Source: Eubacteriales bacterium (GTDB taxonomy: Bacteria > Bacillota > Clostridia > Lachnospirales > Lachnospiraceae). From it: DNA of 45,477 nt. The stretch lies in assembly GCA_030536755.1 (NCBI GenBank), contig JAUNPJ010000024.1:1-45477 (forward strand), written 5' to 3'. The notes under the pieces were generated by a model that worked only from the letters and a program-made list of their open reading frames with translations, ran no database searches and was not told the DNA's origin. Below are positions 16,216 through 25,028 of this stretch, one piece after another (the first letter of the stretch is position 1; every line of letters starts with the position of its first letter). The position numbers and the translations under genes were made by a program.

Positions 16216-17241
16216 TTATCCTTTTTTCTTCATGCTTGAGAAGATAGACTGTAAAACGATGAAGAAGCAAAGCAGTGCGGACAGCACGATACGAACCCAC
16301 CAGCTGGATAAGGTACCCTGTGTTGTGATCAAGCTGGAAATCGTACCTTTGATCAATACACCAAACACCGTACCAAATGGAGTACCAACACCACCGCTAA
16401 GCAATGTACCACCAATTACCGCCGAAGAAATGGCATCCATTTCCATTCCTTTTGCCTGCTCTACGAAACCGGAGCAGCTGTTTAAGCAGAACAGGAATCC
16501 ACCAATACCTGCCAAAAGTCCATCCAGCACATACGCTTTTAATTTTGTTCTTCGCACATTCAGTCCCATCATCAGAGCACTCTGTGCATTGCCTCCTACT
16601 GCATATACACTGCGTCCGAATTTTGTATATTTCATAATGATTGCAATCACGACAAAAATCAGCAGTGCAATGATAACCGTCGGATATATGTACGCCGGGA
16701 TAAAATTTCCCTTTTTGCTGTAAGAGCCGATTGGAAGATAAATTTTATAGTTTGCCCATGCAAGGAATGTCTCATTCTTAATTGCAATCATGTCTTTGCT
16801 GACAATTGCTGTCATACCACGGCCGAAGAACATACCTGCCAGAGTAATGATAAACGGCTGGATATCAAGATAAGAAATCAAAAATCCCTGCACCAGGCCA
16901 AACGCAAGACCGATCGCAATAGCAATCAAAACCGCCATACCGGCGCTTGCTCCGTTCGTTTCCATCTGCTTTGCACATACCATACATACCAAAGCTGTCA
17001 CAGAACCTACCGAAATATCAATTCCGCCGGCAATCATAACAATGGTAAGCCCCATCGCCATAACGAGAAGTCCCGCATTGGAAATAAACAGATTCAAAAA
17101 CATCTGTGGTTTTGCAAAACCCTTATCTGAGAAAACAATCATACCAGCCACATACATCACAACGAACAGCAGCACGGTAACCATCAAAAGAAAACTGTTT
17201 CCAGTCAGCCTGTTTTTCATATTTGAAATTTTATTCTTCAT
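16216..17241 (-). CDS. Sugar ABC transporter permease, YjfF-like
   Basis: This 341-residue membrane protein belongs to the ribose/galactofuranose-type (RbsC, BPD_transp_2) permeases. It has about eight to ten hydrophobic segments. The conserved GGIDISVGSVTAL loop lies near residue 72, QPFIITLAGMFFGRG near 128, and the C-terminal GGTLLSGGVGTPFGT. The gene order SBP-ATPase-permease-permease matches E. coli ytfQ-ytfR-ytfT-yjfF, which imports furanose sugars. Its ATG overlaps the stop codon of the preceding permease (TAATG), so the two are translationally coupled, and GGAGG is inside the upstream gene end. Confidence 0.88.
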   Translation of the reverse strand: MKNKISNMKNRLTGNSFLLMVTVLLFVVMYVAGMIVFSDKGFAKPQMFLNLFISNAGLLVMAMGLTIVMIAGGIDISVGSVTALVCMVCAKQMETNGASAGMAVLIAIAIGLAFGLVQGFLISYLDIQPFIITLAGMFFGRGMTAIVSKDMIAIKNETFLAWANYKIYLPIGSYSKKGNFIPAYIYPTVIIALLIFVVIAIIMKYTKFGRSVYAVGGNAQSALMMGLNVRRTKLKAYVLDGLLAGIGGFLFCLNSCSGFVEQAKGMEMDAISSAVIGGTLLSGGVGTPFGTVFGVLIKGTISSLITTQGTLSSWWVRIVLSALLCFFIVLQSIFSSMKKKG

Positions 17242-18296
17242 TACCGTTCACCTCCTGCTACAGTTTTTGCTGTATTTCTTTTTGCTTTCTGATTGTCCAG
17301 AAATTTCTTGAATACCGGACTTTGCAGCACAACGATCACGACGACTACGATTGCTTTATATACAGGGAGCTGGTCACCGGATACGTTCATTGCATACAAA
17401 GTGGTTGTCAACGCCTGAATGGTAAATGCACCGATAATAGAACCTGCAATGCTGAATTTACCACCACTCAGAATATTACCGCCAAGAGCAACCGCCAGAA
17501 TGGCATCCATCTCAAGATTGAGACCGATGTTGTTAGCATCTGCGGAATAAATACGGCTGGATGCCACCCATCCTGCAATGCCTGCCAGTACACCGCAGAT
17601 GACATAGGTCAGGAATTTGATTAAGGTAGAATTCAGACCTACCAGACGGGATGCATTTCCATTAATACCTACACATTCAATATAAAGTCCCAATGCTGTT
17701 TTTTTCAAAACAAGCATGGTGATCACTACTACGATGGCTGCTACAAAAATCGGTGTCGGGATTGGGCATTTTCCAATATATCCACCAATTGTCTGATAAG
17801 ATTCCACACGGACATAAGTAATCTGCCCCTTTGTAATCAACTGCGCAATACCACGACCAGCCGTATATAAAATCAGCGTAGCAACCATCGGCTGAATATT
17901 CAGCCTGGCAACCAGAAAACCATTGAAAGCTCCGCAGATACCCGATACAACAATACCAGCCAGCACCGCAAGGAAAATAGGTGCTGCCAGTTCATTGACA
18001 GAAACCTGTCCACCAGAAAGAATCTGGCAAATCACTGCACCAGAAACCGCCATAATCGCGCCGACACTGATGTCCTGTCCGCCGGATGCTGCAGTGACCA
18101 ATGTCATACCGACTGCCAGAATCACCAGCTCAGATGCACGGTTTACAACGTCTACAATATAGCCATAAAGAACACCATTGTTTACGGAAATCTTGAAAAA
18201 TCCCGGTGTTGTAATGACGTTAATCAACAATACGGCTGCCAGGCAGACGATTGGCATAAACAACCGCATGGATGTAAATTTTTTAAGCTTCTCCAT
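17241..18296 (-). CDS. Sugar ABC transporter permease, YtfT-like
   Basis: This 351-residue RbsC-type permease is the partner of the YjfF-like subunit. The family loop reads SGGQDISVGAIMAVSGAV and a QPMVATLILYTAGRG block follows. The two different permeases probably form a heterodimeric channel, as inferred for the YtfT/YjfF system. The start is placed at ATG 18296 with GGAGGTGA upstream. This overlaps the end of the ATPase gene by 14 bases, a sign of tight coupling. The frame extends seven codons further upstream without a matching ribosome site. Confidence 0.88.
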   Translation of the reverse strand: MEKLKKFTSMRLFMPIVCLAAVLLINVITTPGFFKISVNNGVLYGYIVDVVNRASELVILAVGMTLVTAASGGQDISVGAIMAVSGAVICQILSGGQVSVNELAAPIFLAVLAGIVVSGICGAFNGFLVARLNIQPMVATLILYTAGRGIAQLITKGQITYVRVESYQTIGGYIGKCPIPTPIFVAAIVVVITMLVLKKTALGLYIECVGINGNASRLVGLNSTLIKFLTYVICGVLAGIAGWVASSRIYSADANNIGLNLEMDAILAVALGGNILSGGKFSIAGSIIGAFTIQALTTTLYAMNVSGDQLPVYKAIVVVVIVVLQSPVFKKFLDNQKAKRNTAKTVAGGER

Positions 18297-19809
18297 TGTT
18301 ATCGTCACCTCCTGCAATTGCTTTCATGATGCCTTCCTGAGACAGCTCGTCTCCGGTCAGCTCACCAACTTTAAATCCATCACGAAGAATAATCATACGG
18401 GAACAGGTACGAAGCATCTCCTCCACCTCAGATGAGATAAAGGTAACGGCCATTCCCTGATCTGCAAGGTCAAGAACCAGCTTCTGGATCTCTGTCTTTG
18501 TACCGATATCAATACCACGTGTCGGCTCGTCCAGAATCAGATAATCCGGCTCTGTCAGCAGCCAGCGTCCAATGATACACTTCTGCTGGTTACCGCCGGA
18601 AAGACTCTTGATCGGTGTCTCACGGCTGGCAGTCTTAATCTGCAGCATTTTAATATATTTGTCAGCGACATCATCCATTTCTTTCTTGCTCATCGGATGG
18701 AACATACCGCGTTTTGCCTGCAGGGCAATGATAATATTCTCACGAACAGACAGATCGGCAATAATACCATCTTTCTTACGGTCCTCAGGAAGATATGCCA
18801 TACCAAGCTTCATCGCATCAATCGGAGCATTGATCTTAACTTCTTTTCCGTCTACTTTCAATTTACCGGTATCCGGCTTATCTGCACCATAAATAGCGCG
18901 AACCAGTTCAGAACGTCCGGATCCAAGCAATCCAGAAAGTCCGATAACCTCACCTTTGTTGATCGACAGATCAAACGGACGGATGGTTCCTTTGTGTCCA
19001 AGCTTCTCTGCTTCAATAATCGCAACTTTTTCCTGTACACCTTTATGGCCGCTCTTAATATCCGCAAGATCATCAAAATCTTTACCCATCATTTTTGCTA
19101 CGAGCATGACTCGCGGCAAATCTTTTGTTGTGTATTCCCCTACCAATTCTCCATTACGAAGTACCGTAATACGATCACAAACTGCATATACCTGTTCCAG
19201 GAAATGCGTTACAAAGATAATTCCTACCCCTTCCGATTTCAGACGGTTCATCAGTACAAACAGCTTCTCCACCTCATCATCATCCAGAGAAGAAGTTGGC
19301 TCATCCAGAATCAGTACACGACACTTCATGTCTACTGCACGCGCAATGGCAATCATTTGCTGTTTTGCCAGAGAACACTCTTCAAGTTTCTGTGTGGCAG
19401 ATGCCTCAATTCCCAAATCTTTCAGGAGTTTGTCTGATTTTTTGTTCATCGTCTTCCAGTCAATAAATCCCGCTTTTCGAGGTTCACGTCCAATAAACAG
19501 GTTCTCTGCCACCGTCAGATTCGGACACAGGTTTACCTCCTGATACACAGTACTGATTCCGTGTGACTGGGCATCCTGTGGTGACCGGTTGATGATCGGA
19601 GCACTCTCACCTTCCATCTTAATCTCACCAGATTCAAATTCATGTACACCTGTCAAAACTTTAATCAATGTTGATTTTCCGGCACCATTCTCTCCCATCA
19701 GTGCATGGATTTCTCCCTGGCGAAGCGTAAAATCCACATGCTGCAATGCCTTTACACCAGGAAATGTCTTGGAGATGTCTCGCATGGTCAATACAACCTT
19801 ATTTTCCAT
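18283..19809 (-). CDS. Sugar ABC transporter ATPase, YtfR-like
   Basis: This 508-residue protein has two fused ABC cassettes, as in RbsA, MglA and YtfR. Cassette 1 has Walker A GENGAGKST (39-47), the signature LAKQQMIAIARAV and Walker B VLILDEPTSSLD. Cassette 2 has a degenerate Walker A (GLLGSGRSE), the signature LSGGNQQK and Walker B YLILDEPTRGID. One active and one relaxed site is normal in this family. It energises the two permeases. A GGGTGAG sequence precedes the ATG. It lies 176 bases from the binding-protein gene, a wider gap than elsewhere in the operon. Confidence 0.92.
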   Translation of the reverse strand: MENKVVLTMRDISKTFPGVKALQHVDFTLRQGEIHALMGENGAGKSTLIKVLTGVHEFESGEIKMEGESAPIINRSPQDAQSHGISTVYQEVNLCPNLTVAENLFIGREPRKAGFIDWKTMNKKSDKLLKDLGIEASATQKLEECSLAKQQMIAIARAVDMKCRVLILDEPTSSLDDDEVEKLFVLMNRLKSEGVGIIFVTHFLEQVYAVCDRITVLRNGELVGEYTTKDLPRVMLVAKMMGKDFDDLADIKSGHKGVQEKVAIIEAEKLGHKGTIRPFDLSINKGEVIGLSGLLGSGRSELVRAIYGADKPDTGKLKVDGKEVKINAPIDAMKLGMAYLPEDRKKDGIIADLSVRENIIIALQAKRGMFHPMSKKEMDDVADKYIKMLQIKTASRETPIKSLSGGNQQKCIIGRWLLTEPDYLILDEPTRGIDIGTKTEIQKLVLDLADQGMAVTFISSEVEEMLRTCSRMIILRDGFKVGELTGDELSQEGIMKAIAGGDDNNGEA

Positions 19810-19985
19810 TTGGTCTCACCCGCTTTCTTCAATCAAATGTCAACTGTTACTTTTCATTTTCTCTCATTTTTGTCATAAAGATGGCGCAGCAACATATTCG
19901 GTCAGTCCTCCCGACTATCTCACCACGCCTGTCTTTAATTAACAGCTATACGCCAAATCTGAGCTTTGATTATGTATAACTTCTT
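19810..19985 (-). other. Gap between binding protein and ATPase genes
   Basis: These 176 bases lie between the solute-binding protein gene and the ATPase gene of one operon. I see no convincing terminator, promoter or small open frame. A processing or attenuation site is common at this place in transport operons, where the binding protein is made in excess, but nothing in the sequence proves it here. Confidence 0.4.
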
Positions 19986-21062
19986 TTAGTATGCACGTGC
20001 ATCAATGACTTCCTGTGTAACTTCTGTTACTTCAAATTTCTCGCCATCGATTTCAACTTCTGCTACGTCTCCACCGTATGCAAAGATACCTTCTTCTACA
20101 TAAGCCTGTTTCTCCACTTCTTCGCCAGCTTCCAGTTTCTTGATGATTTCTTCTACACGAGGACCATGCAATGGGTTGCACTCTGTGTTGCAGATGATTT
20201 TTCCATCTAATGTATCTGTGATACCAGCTTTTGTTGTATCGAAGGACATAACCAGGATATCTCCATCCGGACCAACTGTCTTACCTGCTGCTTCGATTGC
20301 ATCAATTGCACCAAATGCCTCATTGTCGTTCTCGCAGTATACTACGTTGATGTTGTCGTACTGTTTCAGCATGGACTCCATAACTTCCTGTCCTTTTGCC
20401 TGTGTAAACTCACCAGTCTGCATTGCCAGAATGTTCCATCCATACTCAGCAGCCGCATCTTCCAGACCTTTTGTACGTCCGATCTGAGCGGAAGCACCGA
20501 TGGTACCCTGAATATCAACGATGTTGATCTCATCCAGTCCTTTGGCTTGTGCATATGCATTCAGCCATGCGCAGGCTTTTTTGCCTTCCAGCTCGAAGTT
20601 GGAACCAACCCATGCTGTGTAAAGGCTGTCATCCGATACATCTACCATACGGTCAACAATGATTACAGGAATTTCAGCATCTTTTGCTTCCTGAAGAACC
20701 GTATCCCAACCAGTCTCTGTTACAGGTGCAAGTACGATGTAGTCAACTTCCTGCTGAATGAAGTTACGGATTGCAGTAATCTGATTCTCCTGTTTCTGCT
20801 GTGCATCATCAAAGATCAGCTCATATCCGTTTTCCTCAGAGAATGTAGATTTCATAGACTCAGAATTTGCTGTACGCCAGTCAGACTCTGCACCTACCTG
20901 AGAAAATCCGACAGTAATTGTACCGCCTTCTGCTGCATCGCCGCCCTCCTCTGTTGCTGCTGCATCACCGGAAGCTGCGCTGTCAGATCCGCCGCCACAT
21001 CCAACTAACATGGTAGATACCATCGCTGCGCATAATAATGTGCTTACTACTTTTCTTTTCAT
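19986..21062 (-). CDS. Sugar-binding lipoprotein, YtfQ-like
   Basis: This 358-residue solute-binding protein has a lipoprotein signal: MKRKVVSTLLCAAMVSTMLV then the lipobox Cys in LVGCGGG (C22). A Gly/Ser/Ala/Glu-rich linker and a periplasmic-binding-protein type 1 domain follow (about 50-350). ICNTECNPLHGPRVEEII and the EEGIFAYGGDV ending resemble YtfQ, the galactofuranose-binding protein, and related arabinose binders. Since the ara operon lies downstream, L-arabinose or arabinofuranose is the likely ligand (inference). AGGAGG fixes start 21062. The longer frame upstream has no ribosome site. Confidence 0.9.
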   Translation of the reverse strand: MKRKVVSTLLCAAMVSTMLVGCGGGSDSAASGDAAATEEGGDAAEGGTITVGFSQVGAESDWRTANSESMKSTFSEENGYELIFDDAQQKQENQITAIRNFIQQEVDYIVLAPVTETGWDTVLQEAKDAEIPVIIVDRMVDVSDDSLYTAWVGSNFELEGKKACAWLNAYAQAKGLDEINIVDIQGTIGASAQIGRTKGLEDAAAEYGWNILAMQTGEFTQAKGQEVMESMLKQYDNINVVYCENDNEAFGAIDAIEAAGKTVGPDGDILVMSFDTTKAGITDTLDGKIICNTECNPLHGPRVEEIIKKLEAGEEVEKQAYVEEGIFAYGGDVAEVEIDGEKFEVTEVTQEVIDARAY

Positions 21063-21215
21063 TTCTCGTTTCCTCCTGTTTTTTATTTTCGGGTTTCCCC
21101 CTTGTTTTGATGGTCTTATCTTATCAAATATTTTTTGAAAAAAATACGGAGGATTCTCGGTAAATGGTTGATATTTTTTTGAATTTAACCTCACATTTCA
21201 AAAAAGTGTGATTTT

Positions 21216-22712
21216 TTACGATAAAGTTATGTTTTTTTTCGTTCCCATAATAATCGTTGCCTCTGTTCCCACATTTTCTTCACTTTCCAAAAATACTCCA
21301 TATTCTTCTCCGAAATAATACTGGAGCCGCTGGTTCACATTCGACAGCCCAAATCCTCCATCCGACGCAGATTCCAGACCTGCAATCCTCTTGCGCAGTT
21401 CATTCAGTGTCTTTTCATCCATACCTTTTCCGTTATCAATCACCCGAAAAATTAATCGCTCTCCCTTTTGGAAGCCCTGAATCAGAATTTTACCCATTCC
21501 CCGTTTCAATTTGATTCCATGATACAAGGCATTTTCGACCAGAGGCTGTAACGTCAGTTTCGGAATCATATAGTCATAAATCTCTTCCTCTATGTCTATT
21601 TCATATTCCAGAATATCCTGATAACGAAAATGCTGAATCTTCAGATAACTGTCAATATGATTTTTTTCTTCTTCCACCGTAATGTAATCCTGCCCCTTAC
21701 TGAGTGTAGTACGAAAGAAGTCTGACAGCCAGGTAACCATCGACACGACATCTTCTGTCTGCTTTGCCTCAGCCAGCCACATAATCGTATCCAGCGTATT
21801 ATACAAAAAATGAGGATTGATCTGTGCCTGCATCAGTTTCGTCTCTGTCATGCGCAGATTGGCCTGCTCTGTTTTGATATTCTCAACAAGATTTCCGATT
21901 TTTCCTGCCATATCATTAAAACTTGTCGTCAGCACTGCAATCTCATCTTCTGCCTCTGTATCGGTTCTTGCAGAGAAATCACCTTTTGCCAGCAGCTTTG
22001 CCATATCACACAATTGTCGGATGGGTCTTGTCACACTTCTGGAGGCCATCATCGACAGCATCAAGGCAAAGAAAGATACCGCCACCACAATCAGAAAGCA
22101 GAGCTGAAATGCCGTCTTGCACTGTTCCACCATTTCATCCCGGATAATCGAAAAATGTGCATTTTCCGCCGATATATAGTCCTGAATGCCACCTTCGATA
22201 ATTTCAGTCAGCCCATAAATATCCCCTCGCAGAATAGCCAGATTCTCATCGTAATTCACAGCTTTGTCCATATTCTCATCGATTTCCTTCACTTTTCTGC
22301 TCAGAGAATTTAACGTCCTCTGCATGCGCGTGGCAAGATTTTTGTTACTGGATACGGTAGCAATCTCCTCCATTATATCAAAAGCCTGATCCAGCTCCTC
22401 AATATACGAATAAGGATTGACAATTTTTACACCGTTAACAGTAACCCTGCCTTCTTCCAGCATTGATACCGGTTCCCCGCGAATCACGGCCAGATACATA
22501 CTGTAATCCATTCTCTCCCGGAATTCTGTCGAATAATTGTTCGCATAGGTAATACTCTCCGTAACATTGCCGAATGCCTGATTCGTCTCATGAAGCAAAT
22601 ATAATAGATATCCCACCAGTGTAATCATTGGAATCAGAATCAGCAGCGTAACCAATGCCAGTCTTTTATTCAGAGAAAGCTTGTGCATAAAATGATTTTT
22701 TTGTTCTTTCAT
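21216..22712 (-). CDS. Sensor histidine kinase, YesM type
   Basis: This 498-residue membrane kinase has TM1 at about 17-40, an extracellular sensor region of about 160 residues, and TM2 at about 200-223. A HAMP domain (224-276) follows, then the HisKA_5/His_kinase block QAQINPHFLYNTLD with phospho-acceptor H301. The HATPase domain has N-box PLVENALYHGI and G-box DNGKGM...GGFGLSNV. YesM/YesN pairs commonly sense extracellular sugars, directly or through a binding protein, and activate the adjacent importer. Here the importer lies 154 bases downstream. The start codon follows the response-regulator stop codon without any gap, so the two are translationally coupled. Confidence 0.92.
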   Translation of the reverse strand: MKEQKNHFMHKLSLNKRLALVTLLILIPMITLVGYLLYLLHETNQAFGNVTESITYANNYSTEFRERMDYSMYLAVIRGEPVSMLEEGRVTVNGVKIVNPYSYIEELDQAFDIMEEIATVSSNKNLATRMQRTLNSLSRKVKEIDENMDKAVNYDENLAILRGDIYGLTEIIEGGIQDYISAENAHFSIIRDEMVEQCKTAFQLCFLIVVAVSFFALMLSMMASRSVTRPIRQLCDMAKLLAKGDFSARTDTEAEDEIAVLTTSFNDMAGKIGNLVENIKTEQANLRMTETKLMQAQINPHFLYNTLDTIMWLAEAKQTEDVVSMVTWLSDFFRTTLSKGQDYITVEEEKNHIDSYLKIQHFRYQDILEYEIDIEEEIYDYMIPKLTLQPLVENALYHGIKLKRGMGKILIQGFQKGERLIFRVIDNGKGMDEKTLNELRKRIAGLESASDGGFGLSNVNQRLQYYFGEEYGVFLESEENVGTEATIIMGTKKNITLS

Positions 22713-24332
22713 TTACATTTTACCCCTCGCACGATATTCTTTTGGTGTGCATTTCTGTGTCTTCTTGAAAATATAGCTGAAATAATGAGAATCCTTGTAT
22801 CCCACCTCATACCCAATCTCCGAAGTTTTCTTGGATGAGCACATCAGAAGTTCCTTCGCCTTTTCCATCCGTATTTCTGTCAGATACTCCACAAAAGTTT
22901 TTCCCACTTCCTGGCGAAAAATGGAACTGAAATAACTGGGACTCATATTCACACTGGCAGCTACCGCATTCAGTGAAATTGTCTCCGACATATAATGATT
23001 CAGTATATACATCTGCGCACTCTCAATAATATCCGAATAACGTCTTCCGGATGCCGTATCACGAAGCACAAGCATCCCGCGAATCAATTGCTCTACATAA
23101 GCCTTCATCGCCTCTACATCTCCGATATGTTCCGACACGGTTTTCATTTCACCGCATTCCCTTTCAATATCCGCCTGCGTGATATTCAGTTCTTCTCCAA
23201 ACGATACAATCATAATATAAATATCCATGGCAATATACTGGCGCATCATCAGCGAATGCAGCTTATCTTCCATATGCGTTTCGAAACAGGCTTCAATAAA
23301 AGCAGGAAGTTCCTCTTCCGTGCCGTTCCGCAGAAATTTTGCAACCATCTCGCGGATAAACTCCACAGAACCAAGCCCCTGTACATTTGGCTCTTCCCCA
23401 GAATCACCGCCCGGACACAATTCACTCTGGTACACAATCTGGTTGGGCAGTGCCGTAAAACGTCCTGCAAATGCCCGTTCTGCCTCATGAAAAGAATCCT
23501 TCAGATTTCTAAGCCGTGTCACTGGCCTTCCAATTCCACCAAAATATTTTTGTTTTGGATACAGCTTCAAAATCATCGCCAGGCCTTTTCGAATTTCCTC
23601 AATTTTTTCTCTTACCTGCTCTTCACCATCTCCCATACAAAGAAACGCCAAACCTTCCACACCTCTTTGAAAGCAGCAGACATGTTCCATAGAATGTATG
23701 TAACTTTCCACCTGTACCCACGCTTCCACTTCCTGTTCCCCATCTTTTCTCTGACTTCCGTCATCAAGGATTTTAAACAGAACCACATTGTAGCACTCCG
23801 CACTCAGTTCCAGACCCAGACTTCTCCCCTGCTCCAATGCCTCTGTAATCGAAAGAGATTCTTTCAACATACGCGTGAAAAACTGATTTTTCTCGATTTC
23901 CGTATTTTCCTTCATTTCCTCCGCATATCGTCTGAGCAGTTCCTTATCTTCTCTCTCTTTTTTTATTTCCTCCGATACATTTCCAATCGCCTCCAGAAGC
24001 TTCTCCGCTGATATAGGCTTCAGTAAATAATCTGTAATCCCGATACTGATTGCCTGTTGGGCATATTCAAAATCATTGTACCCACTGAGAATGAGAATTT
24101 TAATCTCTGGCATTTCTTTTTTTACCGCCTTGCTCAATTCCAGTCCATCCATAAAAGGCATTTTGATATCCGTGATCAAAATATCCGGCTTTGATTTCAA
24201 AATTAACGGATAAGCCAGTTCTCCATCACTTGCCTCCCCCACAAATTCATATCCTTCCCTTTCCCAGTGAATGCTGTTCTTGATTGCATTCCTCAAGACC
24301 ACCTCATCTTCTACAAGAAATACTTTTATCAT
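22713..24332 (-). CDS. Response regulator, YesN type (REC plus AraC)
   Basis: This 539-residue protein has a receiver domain (1-120) with acidic pocket E8/D9 and phospho-acceptor D55 in ILITDIKMPF, followed by K103-region LLKPISAEKL. A long middle domain is typical of YesN proteins. A C-terminal AraC helix-turn-helix pair (about 435-535) contains AAVNMSPSYFSSIFRQEVGK and GYKDSHYFSYIFKK. It is expected to activate the sugar ABC operon when phosphorylated by the adjacent kinase. GGAGGAAGAT precedes the ATG. It is the first gene of the regulator-kinase pair. Confidence 0.93.
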   Translation of the reverse strand: MIKVFLVEDEVVLRNAIKNSIHWEREGYEFVGEASDGELAYPLILKSKPDILITDIKMPFMDGLELSKAVKKEMPEIKILILSGYNDFEYAQQAISIGITDYLLKPISAEKLLEAIGNVSEEIKKEREDKELLRRYAEEMKENTEIEKNQFFTRMLKESLSITEALEQGRSLGLELSAECYNVVLFKILDDGSQRKDGEQEVEAWVQVESYIHSMEHVCCFQRGVEGLAFLCMGDGEEQVREKIEEIRKGLAMILKLYPKQKYFGGIGRPVTRLRNLKDSFHEAERAFAGRFTALPNQIVYQSELCPGGDSGEEPNVQGLGSVEFIREMVAKFLRNGTEEELPAFIEACFETHMEDKLHSLMMRQYIAMDIYIMIVSFGEELNITQADIERECGEMKTVSEHIGDVEAMKAYVEQLIRGMLVLRDTASGRRYSDIIESAQMYILNHYMSETISLNAVAASVNMSPSYFSSIFRQEVGKTFVEYLTEIRMEKAKELLMCSSKKTSEIGYEVGYKDSHYFSYIFKKTQKCTPKEYRARGKM

Positions 24333-24473
24333 ATCTTCCTCCTACCTCTCTCACGTCACACTTATTTAACCATTTTCTTATCCAAATTGCAAACTTGACC
24401 CTCTTCTTTCTAACTTGTTTTTTCGCATCTGAATACACAATTAAAAAAATTTAATTTTTTTTGAAAAAAGGTG

Positions 24474-24502
24474 TTGACATTTGGCGCATAACAGGTTATT
24501 AT
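24474..24502 (+). promoter_or_regulatory. Promoter of the tRNA-Val/tRNA-Met unit
   Basis: TTGACA (24474-24479) and TATTAT (24497-24502) have a 17-base spacer. They lie 43 bases before the tRNA-Val and point away from the YesN-type regulator gene. Confidence 0.85.
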
Positions 24503-24545
24503 ATACAAGTCGACGGCGATGAGCGGTTGATAAGAAAAAAGATAT

Positions 24546-24618
24546 GGGATCTTAGCTCAGCTGGGAGAGCATCTGCCTTACAAGCAGAGGGTCATAGGTT
24601 CGAGCCCTATAGGTCCCA
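24546..24618 (+). tRNA. tRNA-Val (TAC)
   Basis: This 73-nt tRNA has a GGGATCT/AGGTCCC acceptor stem (one G-T pair) and discriminator A. The anticodon stem is TCTGC/GCAGA with loop CTTACAA, and the T-loop is TTCGAGC. CCA is not encoded. Confidence 0.96.
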
Positions 24619-24635
24619 TACTTCAAAAATAATAT

Positions 24636-24709
24636 GGCGAGATAGCTCAGTTGGCTAGAGCATACGGTTCATACCCGTAGTGTCGAGGGTTCGAATCCCC
24701 CTCTCGCTA
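24636..24709 (+). tRNA. tRNA-Met (CAT), elongator type
   Basis: This 74-nt tRNA has a GGCGAGA/TCTCGCT acceptor stem (G-T at the end) and discriminator A. The anticodon stem is TACGG/CCGTA with loop TTCATAC. A first pair that is base-paired, plus overall similarity to clostridial elongator Met tRNAs, argues against an initiator. A lysidine-modified tRNA-Ile2 also carries CAT and cannot be fully excluded. Confidence 0.85.
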
Positions 24710-24712
24710 CTT

Positions 24713-24744
24713 AATCCTGTAGATCATATCTACAGGATTTTTTG
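24713..24744 (+). terminator. Terminator of the tRNA-Val/Met unit
   Basis: AATCCTGTAGAT (24713-24724) pairs with ATCTACAGGATT (24728-24739) over a 3-nt loop, then T's follow. Confidence 0.88.
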
Positions 24745-24762
24745 TTATCTAAATTTTGATAG

Positions 24763-24845
24763 AAAAAAATACAGCGGCACTTGCATCAAACGGTAAGAAC
24801 TACCAGACAGGAATGCAAGTGCCGCTGCTCTTCTGCAGAAGCTAA
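24763..24845 (-). ncRNA. Candidate small RNA downstream of purL
   Basis: On the minus strand, TTACAT (24878-24873) and TATAGT (24855-24850) have a 17-base spacer, which predicts a start near 24843. The transcript would carry a short CTTCTGCAGAAG hairpin. A 15-bp perfect stem follows (24772-24786 with 24813-24827) enclosing a small GGTA/TACC stem. It would end in a run of seven T (minus strand), so the strong stem doubles as a terminator. There is no open reading frame. I do not recognise an Rfam family. The prediction rests on promoter, structure and terminator alone. Confidence 0.45.
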
Positions 24846-24973
24846 TTCTACTATATCGAATCCCAGCGAAAAATGTAAGCAACAAATTGCAACTGTAAAA
24901 TATATTATTCAAAAAGTTTTAATATTTTTAATTTTTGTACTACTTTATTTATTTTATTCTATTTTAAACAATG

Positions 24974-25012
24974 AAAAAGAAGCCTGTTTCCAAAACAAAC
25001 AGGCTTCTTTTT
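24974..25012 (-). terminator. Terminator of purL
   Basis: A 16-bp perfect stem (24974-24989 with 24997-25012) has a 7-nt loop and a T-rich end on the minus strand. It lies 16 bases beyond the purL stop codon. Confidence 0.9.
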
Positions 25013-25028
25013 GTATATTTACATTTTT

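Noticed and set aside
24502-24510. AraR half-site in the tRNA-Val promoter
   Set aside because: A single TATACAAGT half-site overlaps a tRNA promoter with no partner half-site. Chance is the simplest explanation.
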